Counted from the stretch's first letter, positions 1 through 8,431 are shown. The stretch: DNA of 64,000 nt from Streptomyces candidus (GCF_014207445.1 NZ_JACHEM010000007.1:124001-188000); one strand, 5' to 3'. Numbers and translations: made by a program. The notes: a model not told the origin generated them from the sequence alone.

Positions 1-2
1 TC

Positions 3-191
3 GGCCACGGCGTGCACCACTGCCTGGGCAAGCACCTCGGCCGGATGGAGCTGGAGATCGCACTGGAAGGGCTGCTGCGCCGCTTTCCCGATCTGCGCCT
101 CGCCGTCCCCGAGAGCGAACTCCCGTGGCACACCGGGGAGATCAACCACACGCTGACCAGCCTGCCGGTGACCTGGGGCGAGCAGGCGTGA
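3..191 (+). CDS. Cytochrome P450, C-terminal fragment (cut by window edge)
   Basis: Only the last 62 codons are present. They contain the end of the heme-binding loop, GHGVHHCLGKHLGRMEL, in which the Cys is the axial heme thiolate and the following Leu-Gly and Arg-Met-Glu are typical of bacterial P450s. The stop overlaps the GTG start of the next gene (GTGA), so both are probably translated together. A P450 at this place could oxidise the polyketide or epoxidise its side chain, but the substrate cannot be read from this fragment. Confidence 0.9.
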   Translation, partial: GHGVHHCLGKHLGRMELEIALEGLLRRFPDLRLAVPESELPWHTGEINHTLTSLPVTWGEQA

Positions 192-1576
192 ACGCTACGG
201 CAGTCCTGCTGCGGCCGCGGTCGGACACCGACCTCCCCGGCCGGCTGGCCCGCTCGGCGGCCGTGACGCGCACGGGCGCCCACCTGAGCACCGCGGAGGT
301 CGCGGGCTGGCTCGCCGAGCGGGCCCGCGCCCACCCCTTCGCCGTGCGCCGCGTCCCGCTCACGGAGCTGGACGGCTGGTGCTTCGACGACGCGAGCGGG
401 GACCTGGGGCACCGCAGCGGGCGGTTCTTCACCGTACGGGGACTGCGCGCAGTCGTGGACGAGGGGCCGCGCCGCACCTGGGAGCAGCCCATCATCCACC
501 AGCCGGAAGTCGGCATCCTCGGCCTCCTCGTGAAGGAGTTCGACGGTGTCCTGCACTTCCTGCTGCAGGCCAAGATGGAGCCCGGCAACCGCAATCTGCT
601 CCAGCTCTCACCCACCGTCCAGGCCACCCGCAGCAACTACACCGGGGTGCACCGGGGAGGCACGGTGCGCTACCTCGAACACTTCGTCGGGCCGGAGGGC
701 GGGCAGGTGCTCGCCGACGTCCTGCAGTCCGAGCACGGCTCATGGTTCTACCGGAAGTCCAACCGGAACATGATCGTCGAGGCGGCGGGGGACGTCCCCG
801 TGCACGAGGACTTCCGCTGGCTGACCCTCGGCCAGATCGGTGAGCTGCTGCACCGGGACAACGTCGTCAACATGGACGCCCGCACCGTTCTGGCCTGCGC
901 CCAGGTCGGGCATCCGGAGGGCGGGGCCCTGCACTCCGACCTGGAAGTCCTCTCCTGGATCACCGGCGAGCGGTCCCGGCGCGAGGTACGCACCGAGCTG
1001 GTCGGGCTGCGCGGGGTGGGGGGCTGGGTGCACGAGGAGTACGGCATCCGGCACGCGCAGGGCCGCCACTTCCGGGTCGTCGGCGTCGACGTCGAAGCGG
1101 GCAGCCGGGAGGTGGACGGCTGGCGGCAGCCCCTGTTCGAGCCGTGCGGGACGGGCGTCAGTGCCTTCCTCACCCGCAGGTTCGGCGGCGTGCTCCACCT
1201 GCTGGCGCACGCCCGAGTGGAGGCGGGCTTCCTCGACACCATCGAGCTGGGCCCCACCGTCCAGTACACCCCGACGAACTTCGAGCACCTCGTGCCCGCC
1301 GACCGGCCGCCCTTCCTGGACGCGGTCCTCGGGGCCGCCCCGGCGCGCATCCGCTACGAGGCGCTGCACTCCGAGGAGGGCGGCCGCTTCCTCAACGCGG
1401 AGAGCCGCTACCTGCTCATCGACTCCACCGAGGACGAGGCGCCGCTGCGGCCGCCGCCGGGGTACCGGTGGATCACCCCCGGGCAGCTCAACTCCCTGGC
1501 CCGGCATGGCCACTACGTCAACGTGGAGGCACGGACGCTGCTCTCGGTGTTCAACTCCGGGGCGGTCGCCGTCTGA
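188..1576 (+). CDS. NDP-hexose 2,3-dehydratase
   Basis: This 462-residue protein belongs to the family that removes the 2-hydroxyl of dTDP-4-keto-6-deoxyglucose (EvaA, TylCVI and EryBVI type), the entry step to 2,6-dideoxysugars. The family hallmark is visible: two homologous halves, each with a W-[ER]-Q-P segment, a G-V-L-H-[FL]-L strand and an L-x-P-T-V-Q motif (first half about residues 115-170, second about 320-375). The GTG at 188 is chosen because it overlaps the P450 stop by GTGA; the longer reading frame from 125 lies inside the P450 gene. The product would feed the amino-sugar genes further right. Confidence 0.93.
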   Translation: MNATAVLLRPRSDTDLPGRLARSAAVTRTGAHLSTAEVAGWLAERARAHPFAVRRVPLTELDGWCFDDASGDLGHRSGRFFTVRGLRAVVDEGPRRTWEQPIIHQPEVGILGLLVKEFDGVLHFLLQAKMEPGNRNLLQLSPTVQATRSNYTGVHRGGTVRYLEHFVGPEGGQVLADVLQSEHGSWFYRKSNRNMIVEAAGDVPVHEDFRWLTLGQIGELLHRDNVVNMDARTVLACAQVGHPEGGALHSDLEVLSWITGERSRREVRTELVGLRGVGGWVHEEYGIRHAQGRHFRVVGVDVEAGSREVDGWRQPLFEPCGTGVSAFLTRRFGGVLHLLAHARVEAGFLDTIELGPTVQYTPTNFEHLVPADRPPFLDAVLGAAPARIRYEALHSEEGGRFLNAESRYLLIDSTEDEAPLRPPPGYRWITPGQLNSLARHGHYVNVEARTLLSVFNSGAVAV

Positions 1577-1590
1577 GCGCGGGGGTGTAC

Positions 1591-1638
1591 GAACGGCCGA
1601 CGGCGGCACACCACCGGGTGTGCCGCCGTCGGCCGTTC
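1591..1638. terminator. Strong bidirectional stem-loop terminator
   Basis: A perfect 21-bp inverted repeat (1591-1611 with 1618-1638) with a 6-nt loop sits between two convergent genes, the 2,3-dehydratase and the glycosyltransferase. Its position and stem length suit a terminator working in both directions. No long T tract follows, as is usual in this GC-rich group. Confidence 0.85.
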
Positions 1639-1654
1639 TCAGGACCGAGGAGCG

Positions 1655-2905
1655 CTAGCTGCGGTACTGCGCCGTCAGTTTCTCCATGGTGGGGACCAGC
1701 TCGGTGGGCGCCGGCATGGCCAGCCACTCCGCGTGCAAGGTGTCCGTCCCCTTGCGGAAGAGCGGCTCCTCCAGAACGCGCTGGATGCTCTCGCGGATCT
1801 CCCGCGGCGACTGCCGCGAGTGGTTCAGGGCAAGGCCGCCGCTGCGGCCCGTCACGTAGTCCGCGTACGCGGCGCACTCCAGCTCCCCGCTCGTCTCGAT
1901 CAGCTGCGGCACCTTCTGCGCCACCGCCGCCGCGAAGGTTCCGCCGCCGCCGTGGTGGACGACGGCCTCGCACGTCCCGAGCAGGGCACTCAGCGGGACG
2001 AAGTCGAGGGTGCGCGTATTGGCCGGCACCTTCTGCCCCTCCAGTTGCAGCGCGTCGAAGGTGGCCACCACCTCGGCGTCCAGGCCCCCCACAGCCTCCA
2101 GCACGTCGGCGAGCAAATGGCCGTCGGTGTAGTTCAAGGCCCGGCCGGAGGTCCCGAGGGTGACCGCCACCCGGGGGCGCTGCGGGGTCTCCGTCAGCCA
2201 CCGGGGGAGCACCGCACCACCCGCGGCCGGGACGCGGCGCATCGAGACCACGCGCGGCTCGGTGGTGGGCAGACGCAGGGCCGCGGGGGTCGGGTCGATC
2301 GTCCACTGGCCGAGGACCAGCTCCTCGTCGACCTCCAGACCGTACCGCCGGGCGATCGGCGCGACGATCTGCGCCGTCGGATCGGCGGCCCCCGAGGCGA
2401 GGGACCGCTCGCGGCCCCATGCCCAGTAGTCCGGACCGCACAGCAGCCGGGCGTGCGCGGCCCCGCACAGCCGGGCCGCCACGGCCGCGGCGGGCCACTG
2501 CTCCCACACGATCAGGTCCGGCCGCCAGTTCCGGGCGAAGGCGACGACGTCGTCGACCCCGGGAGAAGGGGAGTCGGTCCGTACCGTGTTGTACATCCGG
2601 ACCGCGCCCAGCAGCAGCGTGAACATCTCGGCGGCCGGCCGGTCGGCCGGATCCGACACCAGCGCGGCGAGCAGCTGGTTGCTCTCCTCCTCGTCCGGCA
2701 TGAAGTCCTCCGCCGCCGACAGCGGGGCCATCGTGTCCGGCGTGCCGATCTCGACCGCGGTGAGACCCGCCGCGGTGACGGTCGGGGTGAGAAGGGGGTG
2801 CGAGGCGACACACACCTCGTGCCCCGCGCTCTGCAGGGCCTGGGCCAGCGGCACTCCGGGGTACAGGTGTGCCGCCATCGGCCAGATGGCGAACATGATG
2901 CGCAT
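1655..2905 (-). CDS. Glycosyltransferase, GT-B fold (family 1), first of two
   Basis: The 416-residue protein has the two-lobed layout of antibiotic glycosyltransferases: an N-terminal acceptor lobe starting MRIMFAIWPMAAHLYPGVPL, and a C-terminal nucleotide-sugar lobe with V-H-H-G-G-G-G-T at about residues 316-323. It should transfer a dTDP-deoxysugar to the polyketide core; whether it makes a C- or O-glycosidic bond cannot be told by eye. No EryCII/DesVIII-type helper gene is next to it. It is transcribed away from the DNA-glycosylase gene at 3074, across a region with SARP-type repeats. Two glycosyltransferases in the cluster match a product with two sugars. Confidence 0.9.
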   Translation of the reverse strand: MRIMFAIWPMAAHLYPGVPLAQALQSAGHEVCVASHPLLTPTVTAAGLTAVEIGTPDTMAPLSAAEDFMPDEEESNQLLAALVSDPADRPAAEMFTLLLGAVRMYNTVRTDSPSPGVDDVVAFARNWRPDLIVWEQWPAAAVAARLCGAAHARLLCGPDYWAWGRERSLASGAADPTAQIVAPIARRYGLEVDEELVLGQWTIDPTPAALRLPTTEPRVVSMRRVPAAGGAVLPRWLTETPQRPRVAVTLGTSGRALNYTDGHLLADVLEAVGGLDAEVVATFDALQLEGQKVPANTRTLDFVPLSALLGTCEAVVHHGGGGTFAAAVAQKVPQLIETSGELECAAYADYVTGRSGGLALNHSRQSPREIRESIQRVLEEPLFRKGTDTLHAEWLAMPAPTELVPTMEKLTAQYRS

Positions 2906-2995
2906 GAAGGATCCGTCCTCTGCCAGGGAGCGTTTCCCCGACCGTGCCAGCGCGCCCTCGACCGGATCTGGAGCGCCGGTCCAACCCGCGGGCCT

Positions 2996-3038
2996 TCGAG
3001 CGGGACTTGAGCAGAACGCGAGCGCGTCGGGTAAGACT
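2996..3038 (+). promoter_or_regulatory. SARP-type promoter for the gene at 3074
   Basis: Three heptamers with an 11-bp period are visible: TCGAGCG (2996), TTGAGCA (3007) and GCGAGCG (3018). Eight bases after the last lies AAGACT (3033-3038), a plausible -10. This is the known geometry of SARP-activated promoters such as those of ActII-ORF4 and DnrI. On the other strand TCAAGTC and TCGAAGG, also 11 bp apart, could serve the divergent glycosyltransferase, but its -10 is poor. Confidence 0.7.
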
Positions 3039-3073
3039 TGGCGGTCGGTACCGGTCTATTCCAGGAGCGCAGC

Positions 3074-4249
3074 ATGAACGTCCCCCCGTCCCGGGTGCCG
3101 GTCCTCGAATGGGCGGGGGTGTCCGCCCGGCGGCTGGAGCGCAGCTCGCTGGCGGTACCCGGCACGGCGACCGGGCCCGCCGACGTGGTGGCCCGGCTGT
3201 GCGGGGCACACGCCCAGGTGCTGTCCGCGGCCGAGCTCTCCGTCGGGCTGCGGCTGTCGGACATCACGCGGGATGGGGTACGGGATGCCCTCTGGCGGGA
3301 TCGCACCCTGGTCAAGACGTACGGTCCGCGCGGCACCGTCCACCTGTTGCCGACCCAGGACCTTCCGATGTGGACCGGTGCGCTGTCCGCGCTGCCCGCC
3401 TCCGCCGGGAACGGCCGGGGCGGCGTCGACCTCCTCAGCCCGCAGCAGACCGAAGAGGTGATCGCCGCGATCGCCGACGCCCTGCACGACGCCGAACTCA
3501 GTGCCGACGACCTGACGGAGGCAATCGTCGAGCGCACCGGCCCGTGGGCCGCCGACCCCGTGATGGAGGCCTTCCAGGGCAAGTGGCCGTGCTGGCGCAC
3601 CGCCATGGACCTGGCCGCCAACCGGGGCGCCCTGTGCTTCGCTCCCAACCAGGGGCGCAAGGCCGCCTACACCAGCCCGCACCGCTGGCTGCCCGGCTTC
3701 ACCCCCACCGAGGGAAACGCCGCACTGGCCGCTCTGGTCAAGTCGTACCTGTACGCCTACGGGCCCGCCACGCCCCAGCACTTCGCCCGCTGGCTGGCCG
3801 CCCCGCGCCGCTGGGCCAGTGAGCTGTTCGCCTCGCTCGGCGAGGAGATCCAGCAGGTCGAGCTGGCCGGGGAGCGCGCCTGGGTGGTCGCGGGCGACAC
3901 GGAGGTGCCGGCGGAACCGGCGCGGGGGCTGGTGCTGCTGCCGTACTTCGACGCGTATCTCATCGGCTGCCAGCCGCGCGAGCTGCTCTTCCCGGGCGCG
4001 GCGGCGGGCCGCGCGCTGGCCGCGGGGCAGGCGGGGAACTTCCCCGTGCTCCTCGTCGACGGACAGGCCGCGGGGGTCTGGCACCAGCGTCGTGCCGGCA
4101 AGAAGCTGTTCGTCACGGTGGAGGAGATCACGCCGCTCACCGCCGTGCAGCGCAAGGAGCTCGACGCGCAGGTGGAGCGCGTCGGCGAGATCCTCCAGGG
4201 CCGGACGGAACTGACGCTGGGCAAGGTGGCGGTGGGCCCCCACGCGTGA
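3074..4249 (+). CDS. AlkZ/YcaQ-superfamily winged-helix DNA glycosylase, HxQ variant
   Basis: The 391-residue protein matches the HTH_42 (winged helix DNA-binding domain) family, which includes AlkZ, the azinomycin-resistance glycosylase that removes alkylated or cross-linked bases. The catalytic segment reads R-L-C-G-A-H-A-Q at residues 41-48, so the usual Q-x-Q pair is His46-Ala-Gln48 here. Other family blocks such as K-T-Y-G-P-R-G-T-V-H-L-L are present. The start at 3074 has an AGGAG ribosome-binding site. A SARP-type promoter lies upstream, so it should be expressed with the cluster. Its likely role is self-protection against the DNA-alkylating product; the H variant may have another substrate or no activity. 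Confidence 0.82.
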   Translation: MNVPPSRVPVLEWAGVSARRLERSSLAVPGTATGPADVVARLCGAHAQVLSAAELSVGLRLSDITRDGVRDALWRDRTLVKTYGPRGTVHLLPTQDLPMWTGALSALPASAGNGRGGVDLLSPQQTEEVIAAIADALHDAELSADDLTEAIVERTGPWAADPVMEAFQGKWPCWRTAMDLAANRGALCFAPNQGRKAAYTSPHRWLPGFTPTEGNAALAALVKSYLYAYGPATPQHFARWLAAPRRWASELFASLGEEIQQVELAGERAWVVAGDTEVPAEPARGLVLLPYFDAYLIGCQPRELLFPGAAAGRALAAGQAGNFPVLLVDGQAAGVWHQRRAGKKLFVTVEEITPLTAVQRKELDAQVERVGEILQGRTELTLGKVAVGPHA

Positions 4250-4256
4250 GCGTGAG

Positions 4257-4273
4257 GGCCGGACGTCCCGGCC
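4257..4273. terminator. Short stem-loop between convergent genes
   Basis: GGCCGG at 4257-4262 pairs with CCGGCC at 4268-4273 across a 5-nt loop, just after the DNA-glycosylase stop and before the end of the convergent 4-ketoreductase gene. The stem is only 6 bp, so this is a weak candidate. Confidence 0.35.
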
Positions 4274-4326
4274 GGGCGCACGGGCGAGTTGTCAATGACG
4301 GTTCCGCCGGGCGCAGAGGCCCGTTG

Positions 4327-5274
4327 TCACCTCGCTCGCCACATGTCTTCGAGCGAGGTGCGCAGCGCGATCTCCGGCTTCCAGCCGAGCAGGTCCGCGG
4401 CGAGCCGGTTGTCGACGCGCATCCAGTCGCCGCCCAGGCCCGGTACCGGAGCGAGCCGCTGTGCGACGAGACCGGCGGGCGGGCCGGCGATCGAGACGAG
4501 GAGGCCGACCAGGTCCGGGAGGGCGGTGGCCGTGCCGCTGCCGATGTTGACGACCCGGCCGCTCACGGATGACGCCGCCGCCAGGACCACGGCCCTGGAC
4601 ACGTCGCGCACGTCGACGAAGTCCCGGCGGGCGGAGCGGGCGACGGTCAGCACCGTGGGGGAGCCCTCCTCGGTGGCCGTGCGCAGGCGCTGCAGCAGTT
4701 TCCCGAGGAAGGCGGCCGGTGAGGGGTGCGGGCCGCACACGTTGGCGAGCCGCAGTACGAGTGCGTCCGCGGTGCCCGAACGGGCCGCCGTCAGGACGCG
4801 GTCGGTGCCCGCGAGGCGGCTGCGCGTATAGGTGTTCACCGGGGCGGGCACCAGAGACTCGTCCATGAGGGTGCCGTCCGGGACGGGCCCGTACTCGTGC
4901 ATCGAGCCGAGCTGGATCAGTCGCGGGGGCCGGGGCAGCCGGGCCAGTGCGGCGAGCAGGTCCTCGACAGCGTGGACGTTCGTACGGGCCATCTCCTCGT
5001 CGGTCCGGTCCCAGCCGTCGTTCGCGTTGGCCCCGTCCGTCGCGTTCACGACGACGCCGACACGCTCCCGGTGCAGCAGGGCGGCGATGCGGGCGGGGCC
5101 CGCGGAGGTGAGGTCGAGGCGCCGGAAAGCGGACGCGGGGACGTGCGGGGCGTTGTTGCGGGCCAGTGCGAGGACGTCGTGGCCCCGGGCGGCGAACGCG
5201 GCCAGGAGGTGGCGTCCGATCCAGCCGGTGCCGCCGACGACGGCGACCCGGGCGGGGGAGGGGGTGGCGTGCAC
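4327..5274 (-). CDS. NDP-hexose 4-ketoreductase (extended SDR)
   Basis: The 315-residue protein has a Rossmann NAD(P)-binding motif G-G-T-G-W-I-G at residues 14-20 and the extended-SDR layout of EvaE/EryBIV-type enzymes, which reduce the 4-keto group as the last core step of deoxysugar assembly. The active-site Tyr is at 149, but the usual Lys four residues on is Arg153 (Y-T-R-S-R). The GTG start lies one base after the methyltransferase stop, at the end of a four-gene leftward operon (8257 to 4327). It would act on the 3-amino-4-keto sugar before transfer. Confidence 0.86.
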   Translation of the reverse strand: MHATPSPARVAVVGGTGWIGRHLLAAFAARGHDVLALARNNAPHVPASAFRRLDLTSAGPARIAALLHRERVGVVVNATDGANANDGWDRTDEEMARTNVHAVEDLLAALARLPRPPRLIQLGSMHEYGPVPDGTLMDESLVPAPVNTYTRSRLAGTDRVLTAARSGTADALVLRLANVCGPHPSPAAFLGKLLQRLRTATEEGSPTVLTVARSARRDFVDVRDVSRAVVLAAASSVSGRVVNIGSGTATALPDLVGLLVSIAGPPAGLVAQRLAPVPGLGGDWMRVDNRLAADLLGWKPEIALRTSLEDMWRAR

Positions 5275-5275
5275 G

Positions 5276-6046
5276 TCAGACCGTGTGCCAGGCGGCGTCG
5301 CGGGCGGGGGAGCCGGTATCGAGGGTGGCGACGAACATGCCCACCCTGGGCCCGCGCGGGTGGTACGTCACCGAGCAGCCCGCGTGCGCGAACGCGGTCT
5401 CGTACTCCTCGCGCGTGAACAGGGCCAGGTCGTGGCTGTCGATGAAGTGCTGCACGCCCGTCGCGGAGTCGGCGACGAGGTAGTGCGCCACCACCTGCGC
5501 GAAGTCCCCCTTTCTGGTGGCGTGGGAGATCCTGGAGATGGTGCGGTCCTCCTCCGTGGCGAGGGTGCTCATGATCTGGCCGGGGACGAACTCGTCGGGG
5601 AAGTACCAGGGTTCGAGGACGATGACCCCGCCCGGGTTGAGGTGACGGGCGAAGGTCCGCATCGAGGCGGTCAGTTCGGCGGCGGTGCTCAGGTAGCCGA
5701 CGGAGCTGAACATGCAGGTGATGACGTCGAAGGCGGAGTCCAGCCGGAAGTTCTCCATGTCGCCCTGGTGGACGGGCACCCCGGGCAGGTTGCGCCGGGC
5801 CAGCCGCACCATGTCCTCGGACACGTCGATCCCCTCCACGTGAGCGAACTCCTCGCGGAAGTAACGCAGATGGGGCCCGTTGCCGCAGGCCACGTCCAGC
5901 AGGGAGGAGGCACCCGGGCCGCCTGCCTGCCGGGCGAGCGCGACGGCCTCGGCGGCCTCGGCCCGGTAGTCCTTGCGGCGGGCCCGGTACACGGCTTCGT
6001 ATATGTCGGCCCGTTCGTAGACCTCGCCGAGGCTCTGCCTGGTCAT
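5276..6046 (-). CDS. TDP-amino-sugar N,N-dimethyltransferase (DesVI/TylM1 type)
   Basis: The 256-residue protein carries the SAM-binding motif D-V-A-C-G-N-G at residues 51-57. It closely follows the DesVI/TylM1 pattern, including an R-x-K-D-Y-x-x-E-A-A block near the N-terminus, T-C-M-F-S-S-[VI]-G after the second strand, and L-x-P-G-G-V-[IV]-V-[LV]-E-P-W. Those enzymes methylate the 3-amino group of dTDP-sugars twice. The AAGGAG site before 6046 supports the start. With the aminotransferase at 13649, this predicts a dimethylamino sugar, as in pluramycin antibiotics. Confidence 0.9.
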   Translation of the reverse strand: MTRQSLGEVYERADIYEAVYRARRKDYRAEAAEAVALARQAGGPGASSLLDVACGNGPHLRYFREEFAHVEGIDVSEDMVRLARRNLPGVPVHQGDMENFRLDSAFDVITCMFSSVGYLSTAAELTASMRTFARHLNPGGVIVLEPWYFPDEFVPGQIMSTLATEEDRTISRISHATRKGDFAQVVAHYLVADSATGVQHFIDSHDLALFTREEYETAFAHAGCSVTYHPRGPRVGMFVATLDTGSPARDAAWHTV

Positions 6047-6101
6047 GGTGTCTCCTTCGTGCGCCCGTGAGGGACCGGCGCGTCAGTGATGGGACGAAGT
6101 G

Positions 6102-7190
6102 TCAGCGGATGACGGCGTCGGTCGCCGCGGCGGGCCCGACGAAGTCGAGCAGCAGCCGCGCCTCGCCCAGCACCGCCTCGCCCTGCGCGTCGCTCAACGG
6201 CCGGAACGGCTCGATGCGCAGCTCGCCGCCCGCCAGTTTCCAGCAACCGTGCACGAACCCGTCGACGAGGAACAGCGGCACGCCGAGCGACGCCGTGGGA
6301 GAGATCCGCCGCCGGTCGGCGTCGCCGATGATCCGGGTGCGGTCCTTGTGCCCGAGCGCCGCGTTGTCGAAGGCGGGCAGGAAGCGCACCGGCGCCGGCA
6401 TTCCGGGGTCCGCGACCGGTGCGTCGGGCAGGTCGAAAAGTTCCCTGCCCTCCTCGGTCCGGAAGACCCGCAGCCGGGGCCGCAGCGTGTCGACGACCTC
6501 GCGCAGCCGGGTCAGCCCCGACCACGCCTGTACGTCGGGCACGCTCGCCGGCCCGAAGGACTCCAGGTAGCGCAGGATCATGGTGTCCGGACGCGGCCCG
6601 TCCGCCATGGGGATGCCGGTCCAGTCCTGGGCGAGGGCCACCGGGGTCTGCCGGCGGTTGCCCCAGGCGCCCCAGACACCGTTGGGGGGCGGATGCACGA
6701 CACCTTCGAGGAGCTCCACCGCGTTGGCCATTCGCACACCGTGCCGGCCGGGGAACCGCTCGGCGAGCACCCGGCCGAGGGAGCTGCGGGTGTGTGCCTG
6801 ACGCGCCATCGACTCGCGTGCGACGGCGGTGAGTTCCTTGAGGTCCAGGCCGCTGGTCTCGTCCGCGTAGTACGCGTGGGTGAGGGCGCTGCCCACGATC
6901 GGCTGCACGGTGGGCCGCAACCAGGAGAAGTCCGCGGCCGCTGCCACGTGCTGGGTGCGGCGCACCATCGTTCCCCGTACCACGCTCCGGTCGTGGAAGA
7001 GCGCCGTCAGCTGCTCGTGCCGGAACGACTCCGCCCGGGTCCACAGGCCCACGTACGCCCAGTTGGGCTCCTGGGCCTGGAGGGCGACCAGCCGGCCGAC
7101 CACGTCGAGCACCGGCATCGTGGTGCGCTCCAGCAGGAACTGCCGGGAGAGCAGAGTGCGGTTGAGGGTGCGCAGGTCGAGGGTTCTCAT
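6102..7190 (-). CDS. AlkZ-type DNA glycosylase, QxQ variant (second copy)
   Basis: The 362-residue protein belongs to the same winged-helix glycosylase superfamily as the gene at 3074 but is clearly diverged from it. The catalytic motif is the canonical one: R-L-V-A-L-Q-A-Q-E-P with Gln38 and Gln40, as in azinomycin-resistance AlkZ. It sits in an operon with sugar genes (11 bp after the MDR reductase stop) under a SARP-type promoter. It is the better candidate for active excision of bases alkylated by the cluster product. The ATG at 7190 is chosen because upstream codons run into the neighbouring gene. Confidence 0.9.
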   Translation of the reverse strand: MRTLDLRTLNRTLLSRQFLLERTTMPVLDVVGRLVALQAQEPNWAYVGLWTRAESFRHEQLTALFHDRSVVRGTMVRRTQHVAAAADFSWLRPTVQPIVGSALTHAYYADETSGLDLKELTAVARESMARQAHTRSSLGRVLAERFPGRHGVRMANAVELLEGVVHPPPNGVWGAWGNRRQTPVALAQDWTGIPMADGPRPDTMILRYLESFGPASVPDVQAWSGLTRLREVVDTLRPRLRVFRTEEGRELFDLPDAPVADPGMPAPVRFLPAFDNAALGHKDRTRIIGDADRRRISPTASLGVPLFLVDGFVHGCWKLAGGELRIEPFRPLSDAQGEAVLGEARLLLDFVGPAAATDAVIR

Positions 7191-7201
7191 ACGGAGGAGC
7201 C

Positions 7202-8257
7202 TTACTGGGCGGCGGAGGAGAAACGCACTGCGAGGTTCCCCCGGTGTTTGCCCGCGAGCAGGTCGAGCAGCGCCCCGGGCGCCGCCTCCACACCGCCCTC
7301 GACGACCGTCTGCGGGAAGACGAACCGCCCCTCGGCGAGCCACTTGGCGAAGTGCTCCGTCCAGGCCCAGATCTGCTCGGGCGTGTGATAGGTCGCGTAC
7401 GGACGCAGTTCGAGGTGGCGGGTGATGGCGGTCATCAGGTCGAGCCTCGGGTGTCCGCCCGTACCGCCGCCGATCTGCCCGGACAGGGCACCGCACAGCG
7501 CGAACCTGGCGTGCAGCGCGGCCGCCTGGACCGCAGCCTCGAACTGCTCGCCGCCCACGTTGTCGAAGAAGACGTTGATGCCGTCCGGGGCGAGCTCCCG
7601 CAGCTGGTCGAGGACCGGCCCGTCGTGGTAGTCGAACGCCGCGTCGTAGCCCAGCTCGTCGACGAGGTAGGCGACCTTCTCCTTGCTGCCCGCGCTGCCG
7701 ATCACCCTGGCCGCGCCCCGGCACTTGGCGATCTGCCCGGCGAGCGAGCCCACCCCGCCGGCCGCCCCCGACACGAAGACCACGTCGTCCTCGCCGGCCT
7801 GCGCGAGAGTGGCCATCCCGTAGTAGGCGGTCGGCCCCTGCGAGAGGTAGTACGAGGAACTCGGGAACAGCCCGGCGTCCAGCTTGTGGAAGGAGGCGGC
7901 GGGCCCGGTCGTGTACTCGCCCCAGCCGGCCATCGTCTGCACCAGGTCACCCACCGCCAGGTCCTCGCTGCGCGAGCGGACGACCGTGCCGACCTCACCG
8001 CCGCCGATCCGTCCACCGACCCGGTACGGGGGCACAGGAAGCGGACAGTCGGGCCGCATCAGGTCCTGGTAGGCCGCCGCCACGAAGACGTGGTCGATGC
8101 GCACCAGCACCTCTCCGGGCCCCGGCTCCACCACCGGCACCTCGGCGATCTCGAAGTTCGCGGCCGTGGCCGCGCCGTCTAGGTGGGCTGCGAGGCGGAC
8201 CTCGCGGGCGGTCTCCGGGATCCCGGGGGCCTCGGGGGCGACGCGGTCAGTGGGCAT
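7202..8257 (-). CDS. Zinc-independent MDR oxidoreductase (quinone/enoyl reductase-like)
   Basis: The 351-residue protein has the medium-chain dehydrogenase/reductase fold: a GroES-like N-terminal half and a nucleotide-binding motif A-A-G-G-V-G at residues 165-170. No structural or catalytic zinc cysteine set is visible, so it resembles the leukotriene B4 dehydrogenase/curcumin reductase branch, which reduces activated C=C bonds with NADPH. It is first in the leftward operon. Possible roles are reduction of an enone in the polyketide or side chain; the substrate is unknown. The ATG at 8257 follows a GAAAGG site. Confidence 0.82.
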   Translation of the reverse strand: MPTDRVAPEAPGIPETAREVRLAAHLDGAATAANFEIAEVPVVEPGPGEVLVRIDHVFVAAAYQDLMRPDCPLPVPPYRVGGRIGGGEVGTVVRSRSEDLAVGDLVQTMAGWGEYTTGPAASFHKLDAGLFPSSSYYLSQGPTAYYGMATLAQAGEDDVVFVSGAAGGVGSLAGQIAKCRGAARVIGSAGSKEKVAYLVDELGYDAAFDYHDGPVLDQLRELAPDGINVFFDNVGGEQFEAAVQAAALHARFALCGALSGQIGGGTGGHPRLDLMTAITRHLELRPYATYHTPEQIWAWTEHFAKWLAEGRFVFPQTVVEGGVEAAPGALLDLLAGKHRGNLAVRFSSAAQ

Positions 8258-8291
8258 GTCCGTACCTTTCTCTCCGTGGTGATGGCGGCCC

Positions 8292-8334
8292 ATGCTGTCC
8301 GCCCCCGCTCGAACGCGCGTCGTCCGCCGGTCGA
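8292..8334 (-). promoter_or_regulatory. SARP-type promoter for the leftward 8257-4327 operon
   Basis: Read on the minus strand, heptamers TCGACCG (8334-8328), ACGACGC (8323-8317) and TCGAGCG (8312-8306) repeat every 11 bp. Exactly 8 bp later comes CAGCAT (8297-8292) as the -10. The start of transcription would fall near 8285, leaving about 28 nt of leader before the ATG. Confidence 0.7.
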
Positions 8335-8368
8335 CCGGCCCCGCGCCACCGCCCCGCCCCTGCCGCTC

Positions 8369-8400
8369 TCGACCGGGCGTCTAGGCAGCGCCCCTAGCGT
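8369..8400 (+). promoter_or_regulatory. SARP-type promoter for the rightward genes at 8450
   Basis: TCGACCG (8369) and TCTAGGC (8380) are 11 bp apart, and the -10 hexamer TAGCGT (8395-8400) starts 8 bp after the second. With the site facing the other way at 8292-8334 this makes a divergent pair of activated promoters. Confidence 0.75.
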
Positions 8401-8409
8401 CGCGGGACC

Positions 8410-8431
8410 AGTCGTGTGCAAGTCGTGTGCA
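8410..8431 (+). repeat. Perfect 11-bp tandem duplication in the 5' leader
   Basis: AGTCGTGTGCA occurs twice in direct succession between the predicted transcription start and the ribosome-binding site of the gene at 8450. It may be a replication slip or a site for a regulator. Confidence 0.8.

Noticed and set aside
2512..3660. Long minus-strand frame spanning the divergent promoter at 3 kb
   Set aside because: It runs antisense through the DNA-glycosylase gene and out of frame over the glycosyltransferase; typical high-GC shadow.
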